DNA of 64,000 bases from NCBI RefSeq assembly GCF_013178945.1, contig NZ_JABFDM010000006.1, positions 62,001 to 126,000 on the forward strand, read 5' to 3'. Position numbers and translations under genes: made by a program. Positions 46,062 to 55,287 of the stretch are shown here, in pieces. The notes under the pieces were generated by a model. That model saw only the letters and a list, made by a program, of their open reading frames with translations, did no database searches and was not told the origin of the DNA. Source of the DNA: Bradyrhizobium aeschynomenes. GTDB lineage: Bacteria > Pseudomonadota > Alphaproteobacteria > Rhizobiales > Xanthobacteraceae. Each line of letters begins with the position of its first letter. The stretch's first letter is position 1.

Positions 46062-46619
46062 TCAGGCCGGAAAAGCGTCCACCGTCCGCGCAAGCTGCCG
46101 CGCCAACGGTCCCGGCAACACCTGATCGAAGATCCCGCTCAGCGTGCGGTAGTACCAGATCGTCCCATCTTTTCCGCCGCTGAAGCGCTGCCACACAGCG
46201 TCGCCGACCTCGGCGAAGTCGCACGCGATCGCCTCGGCATTGTCGACCTTGTCCGCGAGAGAGACCAAGAGCGATGACGCGGGCTTGTGCGGCAGCTTCG
46301 CGAGATAGGCTTCCTTTCGGGGACGCCATTCCGGCTTCGGCTCTACCCAGGAATCCGTACAGTCCGCGACGATGTCGGCGACGCCATCACCGAACCGCCG
46401 GCGGATCTCGTCCAGAATCGGCTGGCCGCCCTGGTCTTCGGCGGCGTCGTGCAGCAGGCCGGCGATCGCCTGCACCTCGCTGCCGCCGGCGGACAGCACA
46501 CGGCTGGAGACGCTCAGCAGATGCGCGATGTAGGGCACGTTGCTGCCCTTGCGGAATTGGCTGCGATGCAGCTGCGCTGCATAGACCAGCGCGTCGTCGT
46601 AGATTGTCGAGAGTGACAT
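46062..46619 (-). CDS. HD-domain hydrolase (RelA/SpoT hydrolase-like, MESH type)
   Basis: A 185-residue single-domain HD protein. Metal ligands: H33 (YIAHL), H57-D58 (GLLHDAAEDQGG) and a late Asp in LADKVDNAEAI. This resembles the ppGpp hydrolase domain without synthetase, as in small alarmone hydrolases. The family also has members acting on other nucleotides, so ppGpp as substrate is likely but unproven. Confidence 0.85.
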   Translation of the reverse strand: MSLSTIYDDALVYAAQLHRSQFRKGSNVPYIAHLLSVSSRVLSAGGSEVQAIAGLLHDAAEDQGGQPILDEIRRRFGDGVADIVADCTDSWVEPKPEWRPRKEAYLAKLPHKPASSLLVSLADKVDNAEAIACDFAEVGDAVWQRFSGGKDGTIWYYRTLSGIFDQVLPGPLARQLARTVDAFPA

Positions 46620-46829
46620 CGGTTCGCTTTCTTCTCCTCGTGATCGCAGATCATCGTCGCAGACGTGAGATGTAGCCAGTCGCCCCAGGGGACATCGTGC
46701 GCCAGCATAGCCCGCCCGTCGGGCAAATCAGCAATGCTCCCGGCTTGCGGCGGTCGCCGTTTCCACCCTGCAGCGGCCGGAAAGCGAAGCAGAAGCCGTG
46801 CGTCGCGCGGCGAATTTCTCCTGTGCATT

Positions 46830-47350
46830 CAACACCCGACTCACTGTCCAGTCCTCACAGCAAAAATATCCTACTTTCATTTTTCCGAATTTCATGTTTT
46901 CTCCCCTCATCCCGCCTCGACACGAGGGACGTATCGCGATCGTCACGAGACGCGAGGTGGGGAGGCGATGGCCGCCGGTGAGCCGCAGCGCGTCCAAGGA
47001 CGTGCCGACGAACGGCTCTGGGCGGACGTGAAGTCGCAGCGTCCTGACACCCCGATGCTGGTGTCACGCCGGCGGTGATGATCCGCCGGTCACGGGGGCA
47101 AGACAGCCGGTCCCCGGGGAGACTGCGTATAAGCGTGAAGACCATCGCGCAGGGAATGCCGGATGTCGGCTGAACCTGTGGTGACTGCCGCCTGCTTTTT
47201 TGTTGCAGGCGGGCCATGGGTTGCGGCCAGCGCCCGGCATTCCCTGCGCCCTCGTGATTGTCCGAGGGTGATCGACGAGCACAGCCCGGGCGTTATCGCG
47301 CCGCGGAAGACGCGGCTGCACGCCCGCAGCCACTCACACCCGTATTTGTC
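46830..47350. repeat. large GC-rich intergenic repeat-like region with nested hairpins
   Basis: About 500 bp without a believable gene. At 47147-47162 GCGCAGGGAATGCCGG is perfectly complementary to CCGGCATTCCCTGCGC at 47234-47249. Inside sits a second hairpin, CCGCCTGC (47188-47195) and GCAGGCGG (47205-47212), with a loop TTTTTTGTT. From memory this resembles a multi-copy sequence found between genes in Bradyrhizobium; I cannot verify that here. An AT-rich island around 46860-46905 precedes it. Confidence 0.6.
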
Positions 47351-47465
47351 CGGACCGCGCCCCTCCCGATGAATATCGCTCACCGGCCGTGCGCCGAAAG
47401 GTTTTGGTTAATTTTGTCCTGCTAGCTCTCGCTCATTCTTCTCTGACAGTGGATTCGGTATCCCC

Positions 47466-48728
47466 ATGGCTTTCTTCTCCGGCAAGTCGGCTGATCGCGT
47501 GCACAACCTCCTGATGGCCGAGCTGTTCGAACGCCATCGCGACGCCATCCTGGTGATGTCCGAGGGCAAGATCATCGCCTGCAACGAAAGTGCGGTGCGC
47601 TTCGGCGGTTTCCGCAGCAAGCAGGATCTGCTGTCGCGCTCGCCGGCGGCGATGGCGCCGGAAGTCCAGCCCAACGGCAAGAAATCCGCCGACATGGTGC
47701 GCGAGATGGACGCCAAGGCCAAGCGCGAGGGCCACGCCAGCTTCGAATGGACCACCAAGCGCGCTGACGGCAGCCCGGCGCTGGTGCAGATCACGCTGGT
47801 GCCGACCACGATCGAGGGCCAGACCTACGTCTTCAGCTTCCGCCGCGATCTCTCCGACCTCGTCGCCGCGCGCGAGGAGAAAAAGCGTGCGCTGGACCGG
47901 ATCGCCAAGGATTTCGAGGCTAGCGTCGGCGCGATCGCCAATGCCATCTCCGGCGCCTCGCGGGAGGTCGAGACCACGGCGGCCTCGCTGACCACGACGG
48001 CGGATCAGGCCGCGCAGCGTGTGGCGCTGGTGGCCTCGGCTTCGAGCTCGGCGTCGTCCAACGTCCAGTCGGTGGCCGGCGCGACTGAGGAGCTGTCGAC
48101 CTCGGTCAGCGAGATCAACCGCCAGGTCGCGACCTCCTCGACCATCGCCGCCGAGGCGGTCGAGGCGTCCTCGCGCACCAATGATCTCGTCAACAGCCTC
48201 GCGGACGCCGCCGCCAAGATCGGCGCGGTCACCGACATGATCAACGCGATCGCGAGCCAGACCAACCTGCTGGCGTTGAACGCGACCATCGAGGCAGCAC
48301 GCGCCGGCGATGCCGGTCGCGGCTTCGCCGTCGTGGCCTCCGAGGTGAAGAGCCTGTCGAGCCAGACAGCCAAGGCGACCGACGAGATCTCGGCCCACAT
48401 CAGCGCGATGCAGCGCGCCACCAGCGACACGGTCGCGGCGATCCAGGGCATCGGCGGCACCATCGGCCAGATCAGCGAGATCGCCAAAACGATTGCGACC
48501 GCGGTCGATCAGCAGGGCCACGCGACGCAGGAGATCGCGCGCTCGGTGAGCCAGGCCGCCAGCGGCACCCGCGAGGTCGCCACCAACATCGGCTCGGTCA
48601 GCCAGACGGTGGAATCCGCCGGCGGCGCCGCGCGGCAGATGCTGGGAGCTGCGGGTCAGCTCTCCAAGCATGCCGACGAGCTGCGCGGCAAGGTGAAGGA
48701 CTTTTTGACCGCCGTGCAGGCGGCGTAG
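47466..48728 (+). CDS. soluble methyl-accepting chemotaxis protein with PAS domain
   Basis: A 420-residue chemoreceptor with no membrane helix, so it works in the cytosol. Residues ~15-135 are a PAS domain (RHRDAILVMSEGKIIACNES). The helical signalling domain follows, with the conserved hairpin tip INAIASQTNLLALNATIEAA then RAGDAGRGFAVVASEVKSLS near 245-290 that binds CheA/CheW. No che genes or flagellar genes lie nearby. PAS suggests sensing of redox, oxygen or a small ligand. Confidence 0.92.
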   Translation: MAFFSGKSADRVHNLLMAELFERHRDAILVMSEGKIIACNESAVRFGGFRSKQDLLSRSPAAMAPEVQPNGKKSADMVREMDAKAKREGHASFEWTTKRADGSPALVQITLVPTTIEGQTYVFSFRRDLSDLVAAREEKKRALDRIAKDFEASVGAIANAISGASREVETTAASLTTTADQAAQRVALVASASSSASSNVQSVAGATEELSTSVSEINRQVATSSTIAAEAVEASSRTNDLVNSLADAAAKIGAVTDMINAIASQTNLLALNATIEAARAGDAGRGFAVVASEVKSLSSQTAKATDEISAHISAMQRATSDTVAAIQGIGGTIGQISEIAKTIATAVDQQGHATQEIARSVSQAASGTREVATNIGSVSQTVESAGGAARQMLGAAGQLSKHADELRGKVKDFLTAVQAA

Positions 48729-49106
48729 GGTTCGGTCGTCCACGGCTGACGTCGGCGCTCAGGACGGCTCCGCGGGTTTAGCTCGCGGAGCAGCTGTTTG
48801 AAGACGTGGATAGGATTTTGAAGCCAAGTCGCGCTGGCAGCGGCTCGGCCGGTGCAGCTCTGCTCTGAGTTGGCACGCGGCCAACCCCACCCTCCGCTGT
48901 CGTCCCGGGCAAGCCGCAGCGGCGCAAAGCGCCGCGGAGGCGGTGACCCGGGATCCATACTCCGCGGCGGATGTGGTGAGACGAGTTGGAAACGACGGGC
49001 GTGCCGCCACACGGCACCCTGTGGTTATGGGTCACGGCGTTCGCCGGGACGACAGCGGAGACTGGGGCGCGGCCGGAGATCGATCGCTGGCGGCGATCAA
49101 CGAGCC
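48729..49106. other. intergenic region holding repeat family D copy 2
   Basis: About 380 bp. The main content is the inverted copy of family D (48899-49053). The first ~170 bases hold only a weak GCGGAGC/GCTCGCG stem after the chemoreceptor gene. Confidence 0.6.
48899..49053 (-). repeat. ~155-bp intergenic repeat, family D copy 2
   Basis: Reverse complement of copy 1: begins GTCGTCCCGGGCAAGC, contains GGCGCAAAGCGCC and GTGCCGCCACACGG, ends TCGCCGGGACGAC. It separates the chemoreceptor and COQ10-like genes. Confidence 0.8.
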
Positions 49107-49580
49107 TTACGTCGACGACACCGCCGCCTTACGCCCATAGATCGCGTCGGCGCGCTTCTCGAACGCCGCAGACATCCGTGCGAACACCGTGTCGAACATC
49201 GAGCCCATCAGCATCGACAGCATCCGGCTCTTGAATTCATAGGCGATGAAGAACGACACGTCGCAGGCGCCCTCGCCGCTCGGCTCGAAGCTCCAGCGGT
49301 TCTCCAGGCTCGAGAACGGCCCGTTGACATACTCGACCAGGATCTTACGGCCCGCGCGATCGAGCGTGACGCGGCTGGTGAAGGTCTCGCGTACCAGCTT
49401 GAACGACACCGTCATGTCGGCGACGATCATCTCGGTGCCGTCGGGCCGCTGGGTGCGCTGGCGCACCACCAGCCGCTGGCACAGCGGCACGAACTCGGGA
49501 TAGCGCTCGACATCGGCGACCAGGTCGAACATCTGGTCGGCCGTATGCGGCACGCGGCGCTTGTTGGAAAATCTCGGCAT
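49107..49580 (-). CDS. COQ10/RatA-like START-domain protein
   Basis: A 157-residue small START-fold protein. The N-terminus HTADQMFDLVADVERYPEFV then PLCQRLVV is a hallmark of the COQ10/RatA family; SSLENRWSFEP and DVSFFIAYEFKSRMLSMLMG follow. In mitochondria and alphaproteobacteria it probably binds ubiquinone and helps respiration; the RatA toxin name applies only in enterobacteria. It follows lipA by 10 bp on the same strand. Confidence 0.9.
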   Translation of the reverse strand: MPRFSNKRRVPHTADQMFDLVADVERYPEFVPLCQRLVVRQRTQRPDGTEMIVADMTVSFKLVRETFTSRVTLDRAGRKILVEYVNGPFSSLENRWSFEPSGEGACDVSFFIAYEFKSRMLSMLMGSMFDTVFARMSAAFEKRADAIYGRKAAVSST

Positions 49581-49590
49581 CTGGTCTCGA

Positions 49591-50550
49591 TCAGCGCGCG
49601 AGCGCGTCGCGCGCGGCCTTCAGCTTGGCGAAATCCTCGCCGGCATGGTGCGAGGAGCGCGTGAGCGGGCTCGCCGACACCATCAGGAAGCCCTTGGTGT
49701 AGGCGACGGTCTCGTAGCTCGAGAACTCCTCCGGCGTGACGTAGTTCATCACGGCGTGGTGCTTCCTGGTCGGCTGCAGATACTGCCCGATGGTGAGGAA
49801 GTCGACCTCGGCCGAGCGCAAATCGTCCATCACCTGCAGCACCTCGTGGCGCTGCTCGCCGAGGCCGACCATGATGCCGGACTTGGTGAAGATGGTGGGA
49901 TCGATCTCCTTGACCCGCTGCAGCAGCCGGATCGAGTGGAAATAGCGTGCACCGGGACGCACCGACAGGTAGCGCGACGGCACGGTCTCGAGATTGTGGT
50001 TGAAGACGTCGGGCTTCGCGGCGACGACCTGCTCCAATGCGCCATCCTTGCGCAGGAAGTCGGGCGTGAGCACCTCGATCGTCGTGGTCGGGCACTTCGC
50101 GCGGATAGCGCGGATGGTCGCGGCGATATGCGCGGCGCCGCCGTCGGCGAGATCGTCGCGGTCGACCGAGGTGACGACGACATGGGTCAGGCCGAGCTTG
50201 AAGGTCGCCTCCGCGACGTGCTCGGGCTCACCGGCATCGAGCGCGGCCGGCAGGCCGGTCTTGACGTTGCAGAAGGCGCAGGCCCGCGTGCAGGTGTCGC
50301 CCATGATCATGAAGGTGGCGTGCTTCTTGTCCCAGCACTCGCCGATGTTCGGGCAGCCGGCCTCCTCGCACACCGTGACGAGGCCGTTCTCGCGGACGAT
50401 GTTGCGGGTGTCGGCATAGCCGCGCGTGGTGGGCGCCTTGACCCGGATCCAGGACGGCTTGGCCGGCGAGACCGAGTCCGGGCGGTTCGCCTTCTCCGGG
50501 TGGCGCGGGCGCAGCGGCGTGTTCGCGTTGATGTCGACGATGGTGACCAT
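49591..50550 (-). CDS. lipA: lipoyl synthase
   Basis: A 319-residue radical-SAM enzyme that inserts two sulfurs into octanoyl groups of lipoyl domains. Auxiliary-cluster cysteines C61, C66 and C72 (CEEAGCPNIGEC), and the SAM cluster C87, C91, C94 (CTRACAFC). The RSSHHAGE segment near the C-terminus carries the conserved RSS motif that ligates the auxiliary cluster. ATG 50550 (MVTIVDINAN) is preferred over 50562. Confidence 0.97.
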   Translation of the reverse strand: MVTIVDINANTPLRPRHPEKANRPDSVSPAKPSWIRVKAPTTRGYADTRNIVRENGLVTVCEEAGCPNIGECWDKKHATFMIMGDTCTRACAFCNVKTGLPAALDAGEPEHVAEATFKLGLTHVVVTSVDRDDLADGGAAHIAATIRAIRAKCPTTTIEVLTPDFLRKDGALEQVVAAKPDVFNHNLETVPSRYLSVRPGARYFHSIRLLQRVKEIDPTIFTKSGIMVGLGEQRHEVLQVMDDLRSAEVDFLTIGQYLQPTRKHHAVMNYVTPEEFSSYETVAYTKGFLMVSASPLTRSSHHAGEDFAKLKAARDALAR

Positions 50551-50684
50551 GATGCCCAGCAAATCTCTGTTGCGCCCTAGCTATTCCGTGTCGGCCCGCG
50601 CCGCAACCGGCTGGCCGAGGATACCAAGGCATGGCAGATATGGGCAGCGCGGAACAGCGCTGATCCCGGCGGAATTCTTCGAGA

Positions 50685-51323
50685 ATGGCGCAAAAACCGG
50701 CAAGAACCACCGGAGTTTCACGGCCGCGGCGCGTCGCGCCGGGCAAGCGGCTCACGCGGGCGTTCTTCGCCCGTGACGTGCTCGTGGTGGCGCCGGAGCT
50801 GATCGGGGCGACGTTCCTGGTCGACGGCGTCGGCGGGGTGATCGTCGAGGTCGAGGCGTATCACCACACCGACCCGGCGGCGCATTCGTTCCGGGGGCCG
50901 ACGCCGCGCAACCAGGTGATGTTCGGTCCGCCCGGCTTTGCCTATGTCTACCGTTCCTACGGCATCCACTGGTGCGTGAACTTCGTGTGCGAGCCGGAGG
51001 GCTCGGCCAGCGCGGTGCTGATCCGGGCGATCGAGCCGACGCTGGGGATCGGGGAGATGAAGCGGCGGCGCGGGATCGAGGATGTTAGGGCGCTGTGCTC
51101 CGGGCCGGGCAAGCTGACGGAGGCGATGGGCGTGACGATCGCGCACAACGCGCTGCCCCTCGATGCTCCGCCGATCGAGCTGTTTGCCCGCCCCGATGAT
51201 GTCGAGGTGGTCACCGGCGTCCGCATCGGCATCACCAAGGCTGTCGAGAAGCCCTGGCGCTTCGGCCTAAAGGGCTCGCGGTTCGTGAGCAAGCCGTTTC
51301 CGCCGTCATCGCGAGGAGCATAA
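50685..51323 (+). CDS. 3-methyladenine DNA glycosylase (AAG/MPG type)
   Basis: A 212-residue base-excision repair enzyme of the AAG fold. VIVEVEAYHHTDPAAHSFRG carries the catalytic Glu; GFAYVYRSYGIHWCVNFVCE and VLIRAIEPTLG are family motifs, and LCSGPGKLTEAMGV follows. The last few codons (PSSRGA) and the stop are made by the start of a palindromic repeat (51303-51396), so the C-terminus has been extended or replaced by repeat insertion. Confidence 0.93.
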   Translation: MAQKPARTTGVSRPRRVAPGKRLTRAFFARDVLVVAPELIGATFLVDGVGGVIVEVEAYHHTDPAAHSFRGPTPRNQVMFGPPGFAYVYRSYGIHWCVNFVCEPEGSASAVLIRAIEPTLGIGEMKRRRGIEDVRALCSGPGKLTEAMGVTIAHNALPLDAPPIELFARPDDVEVVTGVRIGITKAVEKPWRFGLKGSRFVSKPFPPSSRGA

Positions 51324-51396
51324 GCGACGAAGCGATCCAGGGGGCTGCGCGTGGGACCCTGGATTGCTTCGCTGCGCCGCTGCGCTCGCAATACGC
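51303..51396. repeat. palindromic intergenic repeat (family E, copy 2)
   Basis: Matches 7241-7323 with GTCATCGCGAGGAGC, GACGAAGCGATCCAGG on the left and CCTGGATTGCTTCGC, GCGCTCGCAATAC on the right. It overlaps the 3' end of the DNA glycosylase gene and ends 16 bp before the valS stop. Confidence 0.75.
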
Positions 51397-51411
51397 GGAG
51401 GGCGCGTCGCG

Positions 51412-54276
51412 TCAGACGCCCTGAAGCCGCGACAGCGCGTCCTGGAACTTGGCCTTGCGGGCCAGCGCCGCCTCGCGCTTCTCCTTCTCCTCCTCGACGA
51501 GTTCCTCGGGCGCGTTGGCGACGAACTTCTCGTTGCCGAGCTTCTTGTCGACGCGCTCGATGTCCGCCTCGGCCTTGGCGATTTCTTTTCCGAGCCGGGT
51601 GCGCTCGGCAGCGAGATCGACGACGCCCTTGAGCGGCAGCGCGGCCACCTCGCCGCGAACCACCAGCTGGGCGGAGCCTTCGGGTGCCGTGTCAGCGAAG
51701 GTGATGTCCGACAGCCTGGCGAGGCGCTTGATCACCTCGCTCCAGCGCGGCGCGCGGTCACGGGTCTCCGCGGAGGCACCGACCAGCGCGAGCGGCATCA
51801 GAGTCGCCGGCGGGATGTTCATCTCCGCGCGGACCGAGCGGATCGCGGTGACGAGATCGACCACCCAGCCGATCTCGGCCTCGGCCGCCTCGTCCTTGAA
51901 GCTGGCGGCGTCGAACGACACCAGCACCGGCGGCACCAGCGGATCGCCGAAGCTGGCAGCGGACAGCGCGGCGATCTTGGCGACGGTCGGCGTGTCGACG
52001 CGATGCGGCCACGGCGAGAGCGTGAGAAGGCTGTCGCGCTTCGCCGTCGACTCCCACAGCGCCTCGGTGATGAAGGGCATGAAGGGATGCAGGAGCTTGA
52101 GAATCTCGTCGCGCGCCCAGGCGACCATCGCCTTGGTCTCGTTCTTGGCCGGTCCCTCGTCGCCGAGCAAGGTCGGCTTGGAGAGCTCGACATACCAGTC
52201 GCAATAGACGTCCCAGACGAAGCGGTAGATCGCGTTGGCCGCATCGTTGAAGCGATAGGCCTCGAGCGCCTCGGTGACCTCGCGCGTGGCAGCGGCCGCC
52301 TCATGGGCGATCCAGCGGTTGAGCGTCTCCTTGGCCGAGGCCGGATCGAAGCCCTCGGGCACGGTGCAGCCGTTCATCTCGGCGAAGCGGCTGGCGTTCC
52401 AGAGCTTGTTGGCGAACTTGCGATAGCCCTCGACGCGCTGCGTCGACAGCTTGATGTCGCGGCCCTGGGCGGCCATCGCGGCCAAGGTGAAGCGCAGCGC
52501 GTCCGCGCCGTGCTCGTCGATCAGCGCGAGGGGGTCGATGACGTTGCCCTTCGACTTCGACATCTTGGCGCCCTTCTCGTCGCGGACGAGCGCGTGGATG
52601 TAGACAGTCGAGAACGGCACCTCCTTCATGAAATGGATGCCCATCATCATCATGCGGGCGACCCAGAAGAAGATGATGTCGAAGCCGGTGACCAGCACGT
52701 TGGTCGGGTAGTAGCGCTTCACCTCCGGCGTATCGTCGGGCCAGCCGAGCGTCGAGAAAGGCCACAGCGCCGAGGAGAACCAGGTGTCGAGCACGTCCTC
52801 GTCACGCGTGATGAAGCCCTCGCGCTTGTTGCGGTCGAGCGCCATCTCGCGGCCCTGCTCCGCCGTGATGACCTCCTGCTCGACGTAGTAGCCGATGGCG
52901 TGGCCGACGGCCTCCTCCTCGGTCTCGGCGACGAACACCTTGCCGTCGGGGCCGTACCAGGCCGGGATCTGATGGCCCCACCACAGCTGGCGCGAGATGC
53001 ACCAGGGCTGGATGTTCTCCATCCACTCGAAATAGGTCTTCTCCCAGTTGCGCGGCACGAATGTCGTCGCGCCCGAACGCACCGCGGCGATCGCCGGCTG
53101 CGCCAGGGTCTTGGCGTCGACATACCACTGGTCAGTCAGATAGGGCTCGATGACGACGCCGGAGCGATCGCCATGCGGCACCATGTGCGTGTTGGGCTCG
53201 ACCCTCTCCAGGAAGCCGAAGGTCTCCAGCCGCTCCAGGATCTTCTTGCGCGCGGCAAAGCGCTCGACGCCGTGGAACTCCCTGGCGAACTCTTCCGAAC
53301 CCTCGGGAAGGCCGTGCAAATAATCCTCGTTGTCGACCAGCGCGATGCAGCCCTCGCGGTCGAGGATGCTGATCTGCGGCAGGCCGTGGCGGCGGCCGAC
53401 CTCGAAGTCGTTGAAGTCGTGCGCCGGCGTGATCTTGACCGCGCCGGTGCCCTTCTCCGGATCCGAATACGTATCGGCGACGATCGGGATCTCGCGCCCG
53501 ACCAGCGGCAGGATCACCCGCTTGCCGACGAGATGCTGATAGCGCTCGTCGTCCGGGTGCACGGCGACCGCGCTGTCGCCGAGCATGGTCTCGGGACGCG
53601 TCGTGGCGACGACGATGAAGCTCGTGGGGTCCTCCGGGCTGAATGTCTTGCCCTCGATCGGATAGCGCAGGTACCAGAGGTTGCCCTTGACCTCGATCTG
53701 CTGGACCTCGAGGTCGGAGATCGCGGTCAAGAGCTTCGGGTCCCAGTTGACGAGCCGCTTGTCCTTGTAGATCAGGCCGGCGCGGTGCAGCTCGACGAAC
53801 ACCTTCACGACGGCCTTGGACAGGCCCTCGTCCATGGTGAAGCGCTCGCGGCCCCAGTCGCAGGACGCGCCGAGGCGCTTGAGCTGGTTGATGATGGTGC
53901 CGCCGCTCTCGTCCTTCCACTGCCAGACGCGTTCGAGAAACTTCTCGCGGCCCATCTCGCGGCGGCCGGGCTGCTGGCGCTCCATCAGCTGGCGCTCCAC
54001 GACCATCTGGGTGGCGATGCCGGCATGGTCGGTGCCGGGCTGCCACAGCACGTCCCGGCCGCGCATGCGCTCGAACCGGCACAGGATGTCCTGCAGCGTG
54101 TTGTTGAGCGCGTGCCCCATGTGCAGCGAGCCGGTAACGTTCGGCGGCGGGATCACGATGGTGAAGGGATCGGCGCCGCGGCGATCGGGGCGGCCGGCGG
54201 AGAACGCGCGGGCATCCTCCCAGATCAGGGACATGCGTCCCTCGAGGTCGGCGGGCTGATAATTCTTCTCGATCAT
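51412..54276 (-). CDS. valS: valyl-tRNA synthetase
   Basis: A 954-residue class I synthetase. HIGH motif as PPNVTGSLHMGHALNN near residue 35, editing domain with TTRPETMLGDSAVAVHPDD, KMSKS as GAKMSKSKGNVIDP near 540, and a C-terminal coiled coil (AERTRLGKEIAKAEADIERV). ATG 54276 gives MIEKNYQPADLEGR, the standard N-terminus. Confidence 0.97.
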   Translation of the reverse strand: MIEKNYQPADLEGRMSLIWEDARAFSAGRPDRRGADPFTIVIPPPNVTGSLHMGHALNNTLQDILCRFERMRGRDVLWQPGTDHAGIATQMVVERQLMERQQPGRREMGREKFLERVWQWKDESGGTIINQLKRLGASCDWGRERFTMDEGLSKAVVKVFVELHRAGLIYKDKRLVNWDPKLLTAISDLEVQQIEVKGNLWYLRYPIEGKTFSPEDPTSFIVVATTRPETMLGDSAVAVHPDDERYQHLVGKRVILPLVGREIPIVADTYSDPEKGTGAVKITPAHDFNDFEVGRRHGLPQISILDREGCIALVDNEDYLHGLPEGSEEFAREFHGVERFAARKKILERLETFGFLERVEPNTHMVPHGDRSGVVIEPYLTDQWYVDAKTLAQPAIAAVRSGATTFVPRNWEKTYFEWMENIQPWCISRQLWWGHQIPAWYGPDGKVFVAETEEEAVGHAIGYYVEQEVITAEQGREMALDRNKREGFITRDEDVLDTWFSSALWPFSTLGWPDDTPEVKRYYPTNVLVTGFDIIFFWVARMMMMGIHFMKEVPFSTVYIHALVRDEKGAKMSKSKGNVIDPLALIDEHGADALRFTLAAMAAQGRDIKLSTQRVEGYRKFANKLWNASRFAEMNGCTVPEGFDPASAKETLNRWIAHEAAAATREVTEALEAYRFNDAANAIYRFVWDVYCDWYVELSKPTLLGDEGPAKNETKAMVAWARDEILKLLHPFMPFITEALWESTAKRDSLLTLSPWPHRVDTPTVAKIAALSAASFGDPLVPPVLVSFDAASFKDEAAEAEIGWVVDLVTAIRSVRAEMNIPPATLMPLALVGASAETRDRAPRWSEVIKRLARLSDITFADTAPEGSAQLVVRGEVAALPLKGVVDLAAERTRLGKEIAKAEADIERVDKKLGNEKFVANAPEELVEEEKEKREAALARKAKFQDALSRLQGV

Positions 54277-54540
54277 GACACTTCCAGCGGGCGCAAGGCC
54301 GCCGTCCAATTCGGGATGGCGCGGCTCGTCCGGGTCTTCATGCGACCTGAAAAAGCTCGCGCAAGCTATTGGGGCTTGGGCTCTTTTCGGACCGACGTCC
54401 GGCCACCTTTCGCGCTCTCGGAGAGCTCTCTCCGATCCGCCCGGCCGGCATCAGCTTGAACAGGCTAGAAAGCCGCCGCGGGCCGCCAAGTCAACAGCGG
54501 CGGCCAACATTGACGGCAGCGTGAGAGCCCTGCCCTGTCC

Positions 54541-55287
54541 TCAGCGGCCCCGCGAGACCCGTTCGATTTCGGCCTTGACGATGCGCTCGACCAGGGCCGG
54601 AAGATTGTCGTCCAGCCAGGATTTGAGCATCGGGCGCAGCATCTCCTTGACGAGATCCTCCAGCGTCCGGGCATTGTTGCTCAGCACCGTGTTGGCCAGC
54701 GCGTTGAACGCGGACTCGACGGCGTTGACCGTGGATGGCGCCATGATCGGCTGCTTCGGCGAGACCTGCTCGAACGAGGATTCGAAGCTGGCGGCCTTGT
54801 GGTTGAGCCGCCCGGACTCGATGAACTCGATGTCGTCCTGCGGATCCACCTTGCGGAAGGAGGCCGCGGCGGGGGCCGGAGCGGGGGTCGGTGGTGCCAC
54901 TGCCATGTCGTCCGTCAACTCGAGTACTTCTGGTTCGGGATCAGGCTCGGGTTCCGCCGGCCTGGCCTCCGCGACCGGAGTCGTTTCATCCAAACCCGCC
55001 AGCAATGCGTCAATGTCGTCCTGATTGTTCGTCGCAGCCGGCGCAGGCGGCGGCGCCGGTGGCGCAGGCTTGGCGGGAGCCGCCGCAATCTTCGACGGCG
55101 GGATGTCGTTCATCACGGGCTTGGGGGCTGGAGCGGGCGCAGCAGCAGGCTTCTCGGCCTTCACGGGCTCCGGGGCAGCCGCCTTCTCGGCTGCCGGCGG
55201 CTTGGCTTCGTCGTCGGCAATGATACGCCGGATCGACGCCAGAATCTCCTCCATGGAGGGTTCTTGGACCTTCGCAGGCTGCGTCAT
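54541..55287 (-). CDS. DUF2497/PopZ-like polar organising protein
   Basis: A 248-residue protein with the PopZ layout. An N-terminal helix PSMEEILASIRRIIADDEAK, a long disordered Pro/Ala/acidic middle (~40-160), and C-terminal oligomerisation helices (TLEDLVKEMLRPMLKSWLDD then NLPALVERIVKAEIERV). PopZ forms a polar hub that anchors the chromosome origin in related bacteria. ATG 55287 preferred over 55299. In alphaproteobacteria the gene is often beside valS, as here. Confidence 0.9.
   Translation of the reverse strand: MTQPAKVQEPSMEEILASIRRIIADDEAKPPAAEKAAAPEPVKAEKPAAAPAPAPKPVMNDIPPSKIAAAPAKPAPPAPPPAPAATNNQDDIDALLAGLDETTPVAEARPAEPEPDPEPEVLELTDDMAVAPPTPAPAPAAASFRKVDPQDDIEFIESGRLNHKAASFESSFEQVSPKQPIMAPSTVNAVESAFNALANTVLSNNARTLEDLVKEMLRPMLKSWLDDNLPALVERIVKAEIERVSRGR

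Noticed and set aside
46665..47078. A 137-codon frame in the 46.6-47.5 kb gap
   Set aside because: No ribosome site, mixed composition, and it runs into the structured repeat.
48778..49035. Short minus-strand frame with a product similar to one at 45226-45567
   Set aside because: The similarity arises because both are translations of family D repeats in the same phase.
51364..54459. A 1031-codon plus-strand open frame opposite valS
   Set aside because: Pure antisense of valS with skewed Leu/Asp/Arg composition and no domain-like motifs.
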